This document shows, piece by piece, positions 1-11,641 of a stretch of 64,000 nt of DNA. Below the pieces are notes generated by a model. That model worked only from the letters and a program-made list of their open reading frames with translations. It made no database searches and was not told where the DNA came from. Within the stretch, counting starts at the first letter, position 1, and each line of letters opens with the position of its first letter. Origin of the DNA: Membranipora membranacea. Its lineage: Eukaryota > Bryozoa > Gymnolaemata > Cheilostomatida > Membraniporidae. Where the stretch lies: the NCBI GenBank assembly GCA_914767715.1, contig OU612067.1, positions 34,508,162 to 34,572,161 of the forward strand, in the 5' to 3' direction. Made by a program: the position numbers and the translations under genes.

Positions 1-142
1 ACCTCTCCTGAACTGAAGTGTTACCCAGCTTAGAGTCAGCAACTACTTCGAGTTTTGCATTGCGTAATGCACAAAGCTGATGCTGCCTGGCACATTATTT
101 ATTACTCATTAATGCATTGATGCGAAACCTTGGTTGCCCTTT
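1..142 (+). repeat. Left arm of a long inverted repeat
   Basis: This stretch matches, as reverse complement and with only scattered mismatches, positions 10,052-10,196. Shared blocks include AACTGAAGTGTTACCCAGCT and GCGAAACCTTGGTTGCCCTT. The left end may be cut by the window edge. A short third relative of the inner end lies near 10,410-10,436. The arms could be ends of one 10-kb element or two independent insertions of a repeat family; the mixed content between them favours the second. Confidence 0.75.
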
Positions 143-360
143 AAGCTTGCTGCCTCCACTGATTTATAATATATAAAATATATATTATATATTATATATT
201 ATAAATCCGTGGCTGCCTCTGGTGGGTGTGCTGACGCTGGTGTGTTACAGATGGTGTGCTCAGTGTGCTGCTGATGGTTGGTGTGCTACCGCTCATCGGT
301 GTTCGGCAGCACACCCTCCAGAAGAATTTTGTTGTTCGTAAAATCGACAGCACATCAGCA

Positions 361-715
361 ACAGCTCATCATCATTTTTACCAAACCTATGTTATGAACA
401 AAGGCTGGAGTTTTTAAATTTATCCTCATTGTGATTTTACTTTTGAACAGAGCAAAAGGCATTTTGTAAGAATAGCTGCTGATCAAACACACCCTCTTTT
501 TGATCATTTATCAGAAATGAATGTAGAACATCTTCTCGCTGCAAAACTAGTTTTAGACCTAAACTATGTAGGTCCCAAAAACGTGCCAAATCCGTTTTCC
601 CTTTTTTATGACTCATTTTAATAATCTCCGCTCTTAGAGATTTTTAACCCATCATTGTAAGTATTCAATTTTATCAATACAATGATATTGGATGAAAAAA
701 TAAACTTTACTAAAC
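361..715 (+). pseudogene. Possible 3' end of a LINE reverse-transcriptase ORF
   Basis: Read in one frame with one or more stops, the stretch resembles the C-terminal tail seen downstream of reverse transcriptase in Jockey/CR1-like LINEs: a run containing HPLFDHLSEM, then a run of V/P/F residues ending at FYDSF and a stop. It is followed by an AT-rich tail with AATAAAC near 700. No catalytic motif is present. The call rests on general resemblance only. Confidence 0.3.
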
Positions 716-1049
716 TAAACACACTGTGTGTTATCGGCAGCAGACTGTGCCCACCATCTGTAACACACCCACCAGAGGGTGCAAGCTTAACGTACACTCG
801 GCATCAAACATGTGGCAGCCACCAGGCGGCAGCCCAACAGCGTCAGCAACATTCACTACCAAGCACCTGCGCCAAATACCTTCCATCCCAAGCACTGTAA
901 CATACATTGTGTAGCCCTCAATGCAGACAAGCCACGCAGTAGCCCCTTATAGAAGCAGACTTGACTTGACAAAATTATCTCAGCATACCAGACTCAGGCA
1001 GACATCCCAGTTTTGGCTGCAGCATCCGGTAGCGGCAAGAAATGCAAAC

Positions 1050-1680
1050 CCCAGTAAATCACCATGAGGAAATTAGCAATTAAGGCTACATTTGCAATGT
1101 TTGATTTTTGTTTTTTGACTTTCAACACCAAAAATGAAAAACACAATATGGAATTAGATTTTCGTTTTGTTTTGCAGCATCAAAAACGAAAAACAAAAAT
1201 CAATTCATTTTTCAATTTTTGTTTTTGTGATTCAAAGTTGAAATATGAAAATAGGATTTATATCAATATTTTGGTTTGCATCAATAAGAAAATCAACAAA
1301 CAATAATTGACTCGATTTTCATTTAATAATTTGTTGTTTTGGAACAATAAACGAAAATCAAGTTGTTTTTCATATTTTAGCATCAGTGCACAAAAATGAA
1401 AATCAAACGATACTAAGTCCCCTTATATTAGCATCGTTTGTTTTTCATTTTTGATCACTGATGCTAAAAAACAAAAAGCAAATTATTCGTTTTTTTGTTA
1501 CAAATTAACTAATCATTAAATGAAAATCGAGTCAATTTTTGTATTTTTGATTTTGACTCGATTTTCATATATTGATTTGTTGTTTTAGAACAAAAAAACG
1601 GAAACAAGTCATATTTTGATTTTCAGCATCAGCGAGAGGAAATGAAAAACAAACGATACTAAGTCCCCTTTTATAATAGG
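1050..1680. repeat. A/T-rich low-complexity and inverted-repeat region
   Basis: The stretch is built of many variants of AAAAATGAAAATCAA and its complement. The phrase AACGATACTAAGTCCCCTT occurs as a direct repeat at about 1,407-1,427 and 1,651-1,671, and its GCATCGTTTGTTTTTCAT complement lies between them. It looks like a decayed foldback transposon. The open frame at 1,064-1,306 is low complexity and is not called as a gene. Confidence 0.5.
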
Positions 1681-3068
1681 CTTGCAAGTTTTGTCAACCC
1701 AGAATCATAATTTGCTCTGCCAAATTGAAATCTTTTTGTTTTAGCAAACTTGTTAATAACATGATATAAATGATAGTCGCTAAGGAATTTGTATGACCAA
1801 ACTTCGAAATCCATGCCATATGTTAAAAGGGCAATCACCTCTCTACCGCACCCTATTTCATTGCCATGTAGCCTTCCCTTACTAGAAGCACTAAGCCCAA
1901 GCACAAAATTGATGAGTCTGATAAGCTACAACACCACTTCAAAATTAACTTTATTTTTCCCATTAAAAATTTTTCAAAGAAAATTGTTCTCTTCAAGCTA
2001 ATTTGATGGCCCTGGCATGGTGATACAGAGATGTTTCATGAAAATTGTAGTTTCTCAGCGTTGCCGCTAGAACAAACGGTTTTTGTCTTCGCGAGATCCA
2101 AAATAAATTGACAAGGCAGCAAGACAGATCTAATTTTGAGGGTCTCATAATAAAATAAAAACTGTTTTAATCATTGTGTTTTAATGCAGCAATTAACTTT
2201 CACTTCCACTTTCAAAGGCTAATTGTTGTCTACATTTGCAGACTACAACTCCATCATTAGCAATTTATAATCCCCAGCAACAGAAAAATGATAGTACAAA
2301 CTTAAAACGTGAGAATATAAAAATTTTAATCTGAAAATTCTGCTGCTTCACCTAATACAAGTTCGGTATATTAAGTGTTTAAAACCAGTTAGCCACCAGA
2401 ATTCAATGCAGATTAGGACTGCAGTACAAAATCACCTCTAATATTTTTTGATTCAGAAAGAGGAACAGACTTGTAGCAAGCTGTTGGGATCCTTTAATGT
2501 TTTTTCATCTCTGCTTCTGATACTTTAACACATTTATCCCATTAGAATAAGACTCTGAATTTATCTCTGGGTACCAATGACTTTAATACAGGGGTATTTC
2601 ATATCATAATACCAAGAGCTGTAGAGAAGCTAGGAGTAGGCTATACGGAGCGGGCACAAAAAGTTTTGATATATCTTAAGTTCATTATTCATCTTAAATG
2701 ACTTTTAAGTACACACAGATTCTTATTCAATGGGTGATGTTCAATTTAAATGTTTTGATAGCCTTGCATATACCATGAACTTGTTTACGCTGGGGAATCA
2801 GTTCTATTGCTCATAGGCTCTATAGACTATAGGCTCAAGTATTATGTATAGCCAAAATATTATTGAGTGGGGGTTAATCTCAGAATCAGCGTCGCCTTCC
2901 CTCAACCAACTAACTGGAATCAGCAGTTTCTACAAAGAGCTTGCCAATTGAGTGATAATTCTGAGCTTGAAGCCTCAGTGAGCTTTCTAAGAGCCAAACA
3001 GACAGACTAAAGAGAACAAGGAGGGCCTAAATGTGGTCAAATCTACATTGAAAGAGCAGCAGCAAGCC
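1681..3068. other. Intergenic, nothing recognised
   Basis: No open frame with protein-like composition, no splice-linked exons and no clear repeat were seen here. The sequence is AT-rich and unique by eye. Confidence 0.5.
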
Positions 3069-4235
3069 ACACTGACATCGATACTACACTATTAACATGT
3101 GTATCTCTGATCCATACTGACATCGATACTACACTATTAACATGTGTATCTCTGATCCATACTGACATCGATACTACACTATTAACATGTGTATCTCTGA
3201 TCCACACTGACATCGATACTAAACTATTAACATGTGTATCTCTGATCCACACTGACATCGATACTACACTATTAACATGTGTATCTCTGATCCATACTGA
3301 CAACGATACTACACTATTAACATGTGTATCTCTGAGCTACACTGACAACGATACTACACTATTAACATGTGTATCTCTGAGCTACACTGACATCGATACT
3401 ACACTATTAACATGTGTATCTCTGATCCACACTGACATCGATACTACACTATTAACATGTGTATCTCTGATCCACACTGACACCGATACTATACACTATT
3501 AACATGTGTATCTCTGATCCACACTGACATCGATACTACACTATTAACATGTGTATCTCTGATCCACACTGACATCGATACTAAACTATTAACATGTGTA
3601 TCTCTGATCCACACTGACATCGATACTACACTATTAACATGTGTATCTCTGATCCATACTGACATCGATACTACACTATTAACATGTGTATCTCTGAGCT
3701 ACACTGACAACGATACTACACTATTAACATGTGTATCTCTGAGCTACACTGACATCGATACTACACTATTAACATGTGTATCTCTGATCCACACTGACAA
3801 CGATACTACACTATTAACATGTGTATCTCTGATCCATACTGACATCGATACTACACTATTAACATGTGTATCTCTGAGCTACACTGACAACGATACTACA
3901 CTATTAACATGTGTATCTCTGAGCTACACTGACATCGATACTACACTATTAACATGTGTATCTCTGATCCACACTGACAACGATACTACACTATTAACAT
4001 GTGTATCTCTGATCCACACTGACATTTGATACTACACTATTAACATGTGTATCTCTGATCCATACTGACATCGATATTACACTATTAACATGTGTATCTC
4101 TGAGCCACACTGACATCGATACTACACTATTAACATGTGTATCTCTGATCCACACTGACATCGATACTACACTATTAACATGTGTATCTCTGATCCATAC
4201 TGACAACGATACTACACTATTAACATGTGTATCTC
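3069..4235. repeat. 45-bp minisatellite, about 26 copies
   Basis: The unit contains ACTGACATCGATACTACACT followed by ATTAACATGTGTATCTCTGA and then TCCAC or GCTAC. Most copies are exactly 45 bp. Variants include GACAAC for GACATC, GAGCTAC for GATCCAC, and one copy lengthened by 2 bp near 3,490. Because 45 is divisible by three, a repeated peptide containing SVWIRDTHVNSVV can be read on the minus strand, but there is no consistent start or family resemblance and indels break the frame. Confidence 0.95.
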
Positions 4236-5480
4236 TTTTAACTTACAATTTTGAATTATGGGTTAACTCTGCTACCACCAAGCAGAAAGAGAAACTCAAG
4301 AAGCCTTTTCAACAGAGGAATTATGATTTAGATATTTATTTTTATTTAGAAAACTGTGCAGTAAAACTGCTATGAATTTTATTACCAATCCAACTCATAT
4401 TTTACACAGCTGCTATGAGATAAATTGTAATCATTACTGGATGCCTATGACTCGCACAAACAGGTTTCTAGATAGTTTTATACCTTTCAGTATTCATGTC
4501 TTAAATAACTAGTAATTTCACAGAGAGCATAATATGTTAAATTGTAAAATGTCTATGGCATAATTACTCAATAAACTCATTCATTCATTTAAACTGACTC
4601 CTACATTGTTGACAAAAACAGCGGTTTGCACCTAAATTCCTCACTAACATGACATAAGTAATCAAATCAAATATTTGTTCAGGTACTCATATTCAGTAGC
4701 TCCACTGCTTTTTAATGGTGAGTGATGTGTCTATATTCGGATCAGTCTTTGACGTTACCTTAACTACACAAATTTAGGAGAATATAATATCAAAATAACA
4801 AACACTTTAATCTTTATATGTTATTACATACAGGTAGGCCTAGGGATGGTGTTTATGTCTATGTCAAGCCAATTCGCTTCCCTAGATATCTTCTCCCCTG
4901 GCGTTAGATGGGATATAACATGCGACTCCAATATATATGCTCATATAGACACAACATCATGTACACTTGACAGAGCAGCAGCTGAGGGTAAGATTATACA
5001 CTGATAACACAGTTTCTGCAACTAAATGTAATATTTAGTTTTTACATCATGTTGGACATTACCATCTCATCCATACTATAGCATATTGATTCAATCATTT
5101 ATTGGACCAGCAAGTCAAAGTAGGAAAGGTTTTATGGATTGCATGCTCTAATAAGCAATTCATTTTAAACAACATTTATCAGAGCACTTTAAATCCTATT
5201 AGTTTTTATTACTTGTGTATTTTTTCTTTTTCTCTCCGTTTAAGATTTTTGTTCTGTCACTGCATGAAAAACATTCCTAAAGATGATTGTAGATTGACAA
5301 TCAAAGTATATTATAGAAGTAATAAGCAATAAACAGGAGAAACTTGGACATAATGCTGTAGGCCTATTTGTTTTTAGTGAGGCAGGTGTATGGAGGTAGT
5401 TTTCAACCAGTACGAGCCCTCATAGTAACCTGGGAGAACATTCAAAGATGGCCCTGCACTGACAATGTGAGTCAATGATA
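4236..5480. other. Intergenic, nothing recognised
   Basis: AT-rich sequence without a supported gene. The short open frame at 5,102-5,332 has no recognisable content. Confidence 0.5.
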
Positions 5481-5490
5481 ATTACGTCAA

Positions 5491-5570
5491 CTATTAGGGT
5501 GGCTATGTGGCACAGTGGCCTGAATTCAACCATTTCAAAGTTTTGGTTTGAACCCCAATCACTATTCCAT
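5491..5570 (+). mobile_element. tRNA-like SINE fragment
   Basis: A Pol III-like head is visible: TGTGGCACAGTGGCC resembles an A box and GGTTTGAACCCC about 45 bp later resembles a B box. Spacing is tRNA-like, but no cloverleaf can be folded, so this is a tRNA-derived retroposon fragment, not a tRNA gene. Confidence 0.45.
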
Positions 5571-5707
5571 GTTGTTTATGGAGCTGAGCTCCATATAAAT
5601 TACCCTATCTTTACCATCTCTACCTTGTACAGTAATGTGCTTAGTTCGTGCTTATACTGGTGATTGAGTGAATCTTAACATTAACATAGTCAACATATAG
5701 GGAGATA

Positions 5708-6520
5708 ATGAATAGAGAACAACCTCTACTCTGGAATGCATTTATCAATGACTTGTTACCACCAACACCACATCTTAAGTACGCTGATGACACATCTTTA
5801 TACCATCCGCTATCGAAATCTAACTGTCTCATGACTGACTCTACTGCTCATGGGGCAACTGTGAGCATCAGTGACAACCACCTTCAAAAAGCGCTCGATT
5901 ACACCTCTCAGTACTACACTGATAACTTTCTACTGTTAAACTTTTACAAAACTTTCTCCATTAACTCCACTTGACAAAAAACACTCACCATTGACACCTA
6001 TAACATCAATCACTCTGAAACACTCTACACCCCAAACGTGAGGCTCCTTGATGATATTGATGAGCACCTGAAGTTTTACTGCCTGTAAGCCATATCATTG
6101 ACAAGACTAAACATTCTCTTCATGGTCTTATAAAGCTAAGAAAAGCTGGTGGGAGGTCTCATTCACTGATTTTATTTTACAAGGCTAGAATATTATCTGT
6201 TTTGTCATATGCAGCCCCATGCTGGTTCCAACAAACCTCGCAAAATGACAAAGAAAAACTGGAAAGCTTTAAAAGACTCTGCATTAGAATAATGATTCCA
6301 TATGAATATGAATCTATATGCATATGAAGAGAGACTTTTATAGATCAAGCTTGAAGAGCTGAATATACAACTTGATATTATGTGTTTTAGATACATTGCA
6401 AGGGTTAGGGAATATGACAAACATCCATGCAAAAATGAAATGAAAATTTTGGAACCCCGAGATCACAATTCCATAAATAGAACATCATATAGACACCAAT
6501 ATTTTCCATAAATACACCTA
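5708..6520 (+). pseudogene. LINE reverse-transcriptase fragment (degraded)
   Basis: The first frame holds a short RT core, INDLLPPTPHLKYADDTSLY, with the YADD catalytic motif. After a stop, other frames give a C-terminal thumb-like region (LYTPNVRLLDD, SLILFYKARILSVLSYAAP, YARVREYDKHP-like) as in Jockey/CR1-type LINEs. Several stops and frameshifts are present, so the copy is dead. The 5' part (endonuclease and fingers) is missing. Confidence 0.75.
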
Positions 6521-7539
6521 ACTGCTTTGTTTTCATTTATTTATGCATGGACTTTGATTGGCAATAATAAAGTATATTTATATATTTATACACAAGATAT
6601 CAATCTCTTCAAGATCTCCATATAGGATGATGCTCCATTATATTTGACATTTTTGCCTTTGAAATTAAAGCATTTCAAAAAATTGATGGTTTAGATATGA
6701 AATATGAGTTGATTATTTTCAGTTGTGTCTTGCGATAACAAACTTCATGCATCAACAGAAAACGAGTTGAAGCTGAGGAAGAATTCATTTAGTAGTCTAT
6801 AATGCTAAGAACAAATCAGCTGGGTACCTAAAAACGGTTTAAGTTTTATTATTGCTGTTAGATCTAACTCCATCACATCAGCACACTGTTTAACAAGAGT
6901 GACAGCACCTGATTTTGAATATATGAAGACGCAGTCCTAAAGCAAGTGAAAACTCTGAATCCTCGCAAAGGGCTAGGGCCGGATGGAGTTATCCAGAAAG
7001 TCCAAAAACTTTGTGCCTACCAACTTGCACCAGTTATTACCAAACTCTTCACATGGTCCATTGAAAACCATACAACACCAACACTGGAAAACAGCTATAA
7101 TTAAACCTATACCAAAAGTAAAAAAACATACATAGCTTAAAGATTACCGACCCATAACCTATGTAAGATGGTGGAGAGACTCATCAAACACTATGTAACA
7201 CATCATACACAAATGGACCCATACCAATTTGCATTTATAACGCACCCCTCAACCCATGATGCGGTGATGTGCCTCACAACAACCATAACCAACTTCATTG
7301 ATAAAGCTCAGAAAAACTACGCTTGCTGTCTCTTCCTTAATTTCTCATCAGCCTTCAATACAATAAGAGTTGAATATCTAATCCCATTTCTGCAACACCT
7401 TGACTCAAACATTACACAATGGATCATAGGCTTCCTCGTTATTCACAGAGAACAAACAATATCCATTAATAATTAACTCTCAGACACACTCATAACCATC
7501 ACTGGCCTCTATCGTTTTCATTATATACGCTATTCACTG

Positions 7540-7895
7540 CCAGGAGATTAGTGCCGCAAGAGTTGTGGGTTCGAATCCCGTTGGGGGAGCTCTCAAGGTT
7601 GATTGCTCCAGCCTCCAGCACCCTCGGGTGTATACCTCTTCCTGTGTACTTGTCTTCTGACTGACTCATGGAAAGTCATGTGACAGCATGGAAAGACATG
7701 CTGACAAGCTGGAAAGACAGCTAAAAACTCACTACAAGGGGTCCCAGCAGTGGGCCATGTAAGGCCAACAGCCCTAACACGTACGCTGTGTTGTATAAGG
7801 GTGGCAATGGTGGAGTGGAATGAACTATGGGACAAGAGAACACAACTCTGAGTAGTGAATAGCTGGCATGCTAATTAGCGCCATCAACCCATTCT
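7540..7895 (+). mobile_element. tRNA-derived SINE copy, 5'-truncated
   Basis: It shares with the next copy the block ATTCACTGCCAGG, a B-box-like GTGGGTTCGAATCCC and CAGCACCCTCGGGTGTATAC. This copy lacks the A-box head but has a longer body (to about 7,895) with CATGGAAAG phrases repeated. It lies inside the LINE reverse-transcriptase pseudogene. Part of it (near 7,593-7,835) gives a spurious open frame on the minus strand. Confidence 0.7.
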
Positions 7896-7903
7896 CTTAT
7901 GGG

Positions 7904-8062
7904 GATGGTGCGATGGCGCAATCGCGCAATCGGTTAGCGCGCTTGATATTCACTGCCAGGCGATTAGTGCCGCAAGAGTTGTGGGTTCGAATCCCATTGG
8001 GGGAGCTTTCAAGGTTGATTGTACCATCCCCCAGCACCCTCGGGTGTATACCTCTTCTGATG
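7904..8062 (+). mobile_element. tRNA-derived SINE copy with A and B boxes
   Basis: A tRNA-like head is complete: GCGCAATCGGTTAGCGCG resembles the A box and D arm, and GTGGGTTCGAATCCC is a good B box about 55 bp downstream. The body then matches the copy at 7,540 through CAGCACCCTCGGGTGTATAC and stops near 8,062, where the interrupted LINE ORF resumes. No mature tRNA fold, so a SINE and not a tRNA gene. Confidence 0.75.
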
Positions 8063-8899
8063 GTAGTAGATCTAGATGTCAAAACTTTCATGTTAAAATA
8101 TGCAGACGGTACTTCTTTGATTGGAGACATTGGTAAATCCTCTATTTTTCTGAAGTAAAAAGAATATCTAATCAATGCTCACATCTGGACCTCCTTTTAA
8201 ACGCAGGCAAAACCAAAGACATGCTGTTTTCAACTAAATGTGTGAAACCCTTCAGCCCTAGCCATCTACTTAACGGGTCAGTTATATCTTTTTTTGAGAC
8301 GGCTAAGTATCTTGGAGTGGAGATTGACCACAAGCTAAGATTTGACATCCCATACTCAAAATGTTATTCGTAAAGCAAATCAAAGGATGTATACAGTTAA
8401 AAACTTTCTGTATCTAAGTCCTAAGCCACTAGCGTGCATGTTTTTTAAAAGTTTTATTGTGTCACAAATAATGTACTTGCTTCCAGTCCTGTGTCCTGTC
8501 ATTTACCAATATGATAAGAAGGACATGCATAAGAATTTCAAGGATGCAGCCTCGCTAGGACTAGTACTGGATTATGATCTAGACTCCCTAGTTGACAATC
8601 ACAATAAGAATTGGGTAATGCACAATGACAACGAATATTTTATACAGGATTACCTAGAACAATGCCCCTCAGGTCAGCTCAGACACCCTGGGCCTAGGGA
8701 AATCAATGTTTTTGAGACACATGTGCATGTTTATTAATAAAAGCGTTTTTTTAACCATATTTTTATTTTTTGTATGCAAGACACTTTCACCATTTTTTAC
8801 AAGTAGTTAGTAGAGTGTACAAGCAACATTTATAGTTTGTGATAGTAATACAATAAATCAATCAGTTGAGTTCTTCATATAATGCAAAGACCGCTAACA

Positions 8900-9187
8900 C
8901 TGCATTTTCATGTTAATTTTGAGGTCGAGCAGAGGCTAATTAACAGGCTCTCCGAGCTATGGAACAAAGGTTCATGTCGCACTTAGTCGCTCATGCCACG
9001 GCGAGCGGATAGCATCAAAAACTCTGGCGCGGGAGGACTGGGTTCAAATCCCTGTGGCAGAAATGTTTTTTTGATATTTTTTTTCTCATCTCTATCATGG
9101 AAATGGCTGCATTTTTCGTGATCGAGCCAAGAGGTGACAATTCAGCTCTATCTAGGCCGACCTCAAAATTCACATGGAAACGACCAT
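8900..9187. mobile_element. MITE with a tRNA-like core
   Basis: Ends are inverted: TTTTCATGTTAATTTTGAGG near 8,905 and, on the other strand, TTTCCATGTGAATTTTGAGG near 9,182, about 20 of 23 bases matching. Inside, at 8,993-9,060, is a tRNA-like stretch: TGCCACGG pairs with CTGTGGCA as an acceptor stem, with GAGCGGATAGC as a D-arm-like part and GGGTTCAAATCCC as a B box. A DNA-transposon remnant carrying a SINE or tRNA relic is the simplest reading. Confidence 0.55.
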
Positions 9188-9189
9188 AG

Positions 9190-11640
9190 CATCAAAAATA
9201 TTTAGGCTTAAGTTTGATACCTTCAGAAGGTTAACACGCATATGTATCTGGACTTCAGGTTATTCTTGAGCGTATCTGATAAACAGATAAAAAGTAGCAG
9301 TCCACAGCTTAACCTCATCATACTAATTTTTTGATGCCCTTGAAATACCCGCCAGCATAATTATCCAAAAATGTTTATTCAACTATCTTTATGTAACTTC
9401 TATGTTCTGATTTATAATAATTGGGCAAATAACTTTATTGTAACAGGATCACTCTGTGTGTGATGCGTAATGCGTAATTTGTAGTTTTTCCCTAATTAAT
9501 CCTCCGATTCGGGTGAGCCCCCTTATTAATCTTTTTACTACTAAGATATTCTTATTCCTCAGAGTCTTAGCTTCGTATTGATATATAGTGGTGCTTGTTT
9601 CCTTCTGATATCACAAAATGCCTTCACGAAGCCACTTTTTTGGGATCTGTGTGCTGGTATGTGGCGTCCTTATTAATTGCCAACTGACTTGTTGTAATTA
9701 CTTTATTTAGAAGACGTAACCTATAAAAAATACTGACAATGTAACGATGGAACAGGACAAGACGAAACGATTTAACATGTGGCATGCAATGAAGCTAAAC
9801 ATAAAATTAAGTCGACATCAGAATTACAAACAAGACAAAAAACAATAAACAAAGTACACAAATTACAAAATGAATTTAAGCTCTTGCAATTATTGATAGG
9901 AGAGGAAGTTGAATTAACCAGCTGTTGTTGAGAACATAACTCCTCCAAGCTAATAATTAACACCACTAAAAAGGGTATATAGTCTTATATAACATTTGTT
10001 TGCATGATAATAATGAATATGGAACCTGGACATAATAATGTGCGCTCAAAATTAAAGGGCAACCAAGGTTTCGCAGCAATGCATTAATGGGTAGCAAATA
10101 ATGTGCTGGGCTGCATCAGCTTTGCGCATTACGCGATGCAAAACTCAAAGTAGTTGCTGACTCTAAGCTGGGTAACACTTCAGTTTAGGGGAGGTTCCAA
10201 GACTTTGCTGTAATAATTATAGAGCACAGGCTAAATAATAACAGGAACAGGAAACTGCTATGTGGTATTCTCTTTTAGCTGAGTTTGAGTGCCTGATGGA
10301 AGAAATGTTTCACAAGAATTCTGGCTGAATAATCATCCGAATTATATTTTGTCTTTTTCCCCATGCAGAAGGTGCAATCTGCTATTAATCAATGGCCATC
10401 AATGAGAAGTTGTTTGAAACCTTGGTTGCACTTTAAGTTACAGCCATAGCAATTGATAGAAATCTCCACAAACAGTTTGCTACATTTTAGGAACGCATCA
10501 TTCTTTTAAAACATTAAACTTACATGGTGTAGGGTTCCATAACGTTTCTTGGAGCTAGTTGAAAACATGAGTTAATTGACTGGCGGCCAGAGAAAACCTT
10601 CCTCTTGCTGAGCTGCTGTGTGTAACAATGCTGGCTGATGGTTAAAACAAATGAGTCATAAAAATAGCTATATAACTTGGAACAATAGGAAAGCGCACAC
10701 AGCACAGAAATAGCTGGCTGCTATAGCTATGTTCTTACCAAAATGATTGGTTATAATGAAGACATTTAATAATAAATGCTAATTACCTTAATTAACTGGT
10801 CTTTTAAATTTCTTCTTGCATCGAAAAAAAAAAATCATAAATAAAAATGTCCATCCCAAAACATCTGTCCGTTGACTATTAGTGGTCGATGGGACTGTTA
10901 TGTAGAAGAGAAGAGCTCGAGGATATTAACATACATCTCTCACCATACAATACAACACACGGTCACCATGGAATCGCAGCATCCCCAGCTGGTAAACTGT
11001 CATGTAAGATTATCATGCTCAGATTTTATCTTCGCACACTTGTTATGTTGGATGAGAGTAATTGTGGAGACAGTTCGTTCTCTACACATGGCCCTATGCA
11101 GTCTGCTTATATGTGCTGTAGGGATTCTGTGCCGATTACCAAGTTTATTGTTACAGCGTGTTGGAGAGGTCTTGGGTCCCCCAACAGCCCCAACCTGTCA
11201 CAATGAAGACAACTTCATGTATGAATAACATTACCAGACTGAACAGGTATTAGTTTATATATGATGTAATTGTTGACAGAATATTGTTGTTGCATAGAAA
11301 AATATTATAAGAGGTAAAAATTAGGGCCTTTATGTGCTGTATAGTCTTTTAGAGTCTATTAGTAGACTACACCTAATCTGACACTTGTATTATATTCACA
11401 GGAACTCAACATCAAGTGCTCCAAAAGCTGAACCCAGATTATTCATGATAGACATCTGCTGGTTGTGGAGGCCTACCGGCGCCCGTAGGAATGCCTGCAT
11501 ACTATGAGCTCACTAAACAGTTAGATGTCTTGTCTGGTTAGCAGCTCATTAAATCCTCTCTGCAGAGCGGCTAGGTATTAAACAAACAGACTAACTATAA
11601 AACGCCAGCTGCATTCATCGTATTCTCAGTAGATGTGTGA
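9190..11640. other. Intergenic sequence between repeats and SPG21
   Basis: No gene could be supported. The inverted-repeat arm at 10,052-10,196 lies within. Two overlapping open frames at 10,872-11,228 lack splice partners and family resemblance. On the minus strand TTTATT at 11,144-11,149 reads AATAAA and could be the SPG21 poly(A) signal, about 490 bp past its stop. Confidence 0.45.
10052..10196 (-). repeat. Right arm of the long inverted repeat
   Basis: Reverse complement of positions 1-142, with scattered substitutions. See the left arm. The similarity ends sharply at both sides: at ATTAAAGGGC on the inner side and at GGGGAGGTTCC on the outer side. Confidence 0.75.
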
Positions 11641-11641
11641 G

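Larger units (their letters stand above)
6930..8740 (+). pseudogene. LINE reverse-transcriptase pseudogene split by SINEs
   Basis: A decayed RT ORF: a GPDG-like start near 6,970, a YRPI-like motif near 7,145, then the frame from 7,168 (MVERLIKHY, LNFSSAFNTI, LIPFLQHLDSNITQWI). The ORF is interrupted near 7,530 and resumes near 8,075 with LKYADGTSLIGD, where the YADD motif has become YADG. The thumb region follows at 8,342-8,737 (ANQRMYTVKNFLYLSPK, FFKSFIVSQIMYLLPV). It is the same LINE family as the copy at 34,148-35,074. Frameshifts and stops make it non-functional. Confidence 0.85.

Noticed and set aside
3043-4206. Repeated-peptide open frames on the minus strand (SVWIRDTHVNSVV repeats)
   Set aside because: They arise only because the minisatellite unit is 45 bp. 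Indels break the frame, and no splice sites or start context support a gene.
10872-11228. Two overlapping open frames of 105-118 codons
   Set aside because: A faint CUB-like look (SPNSPNL) in one frame, but too few Cys in place, no signal peptide and no partner exons.
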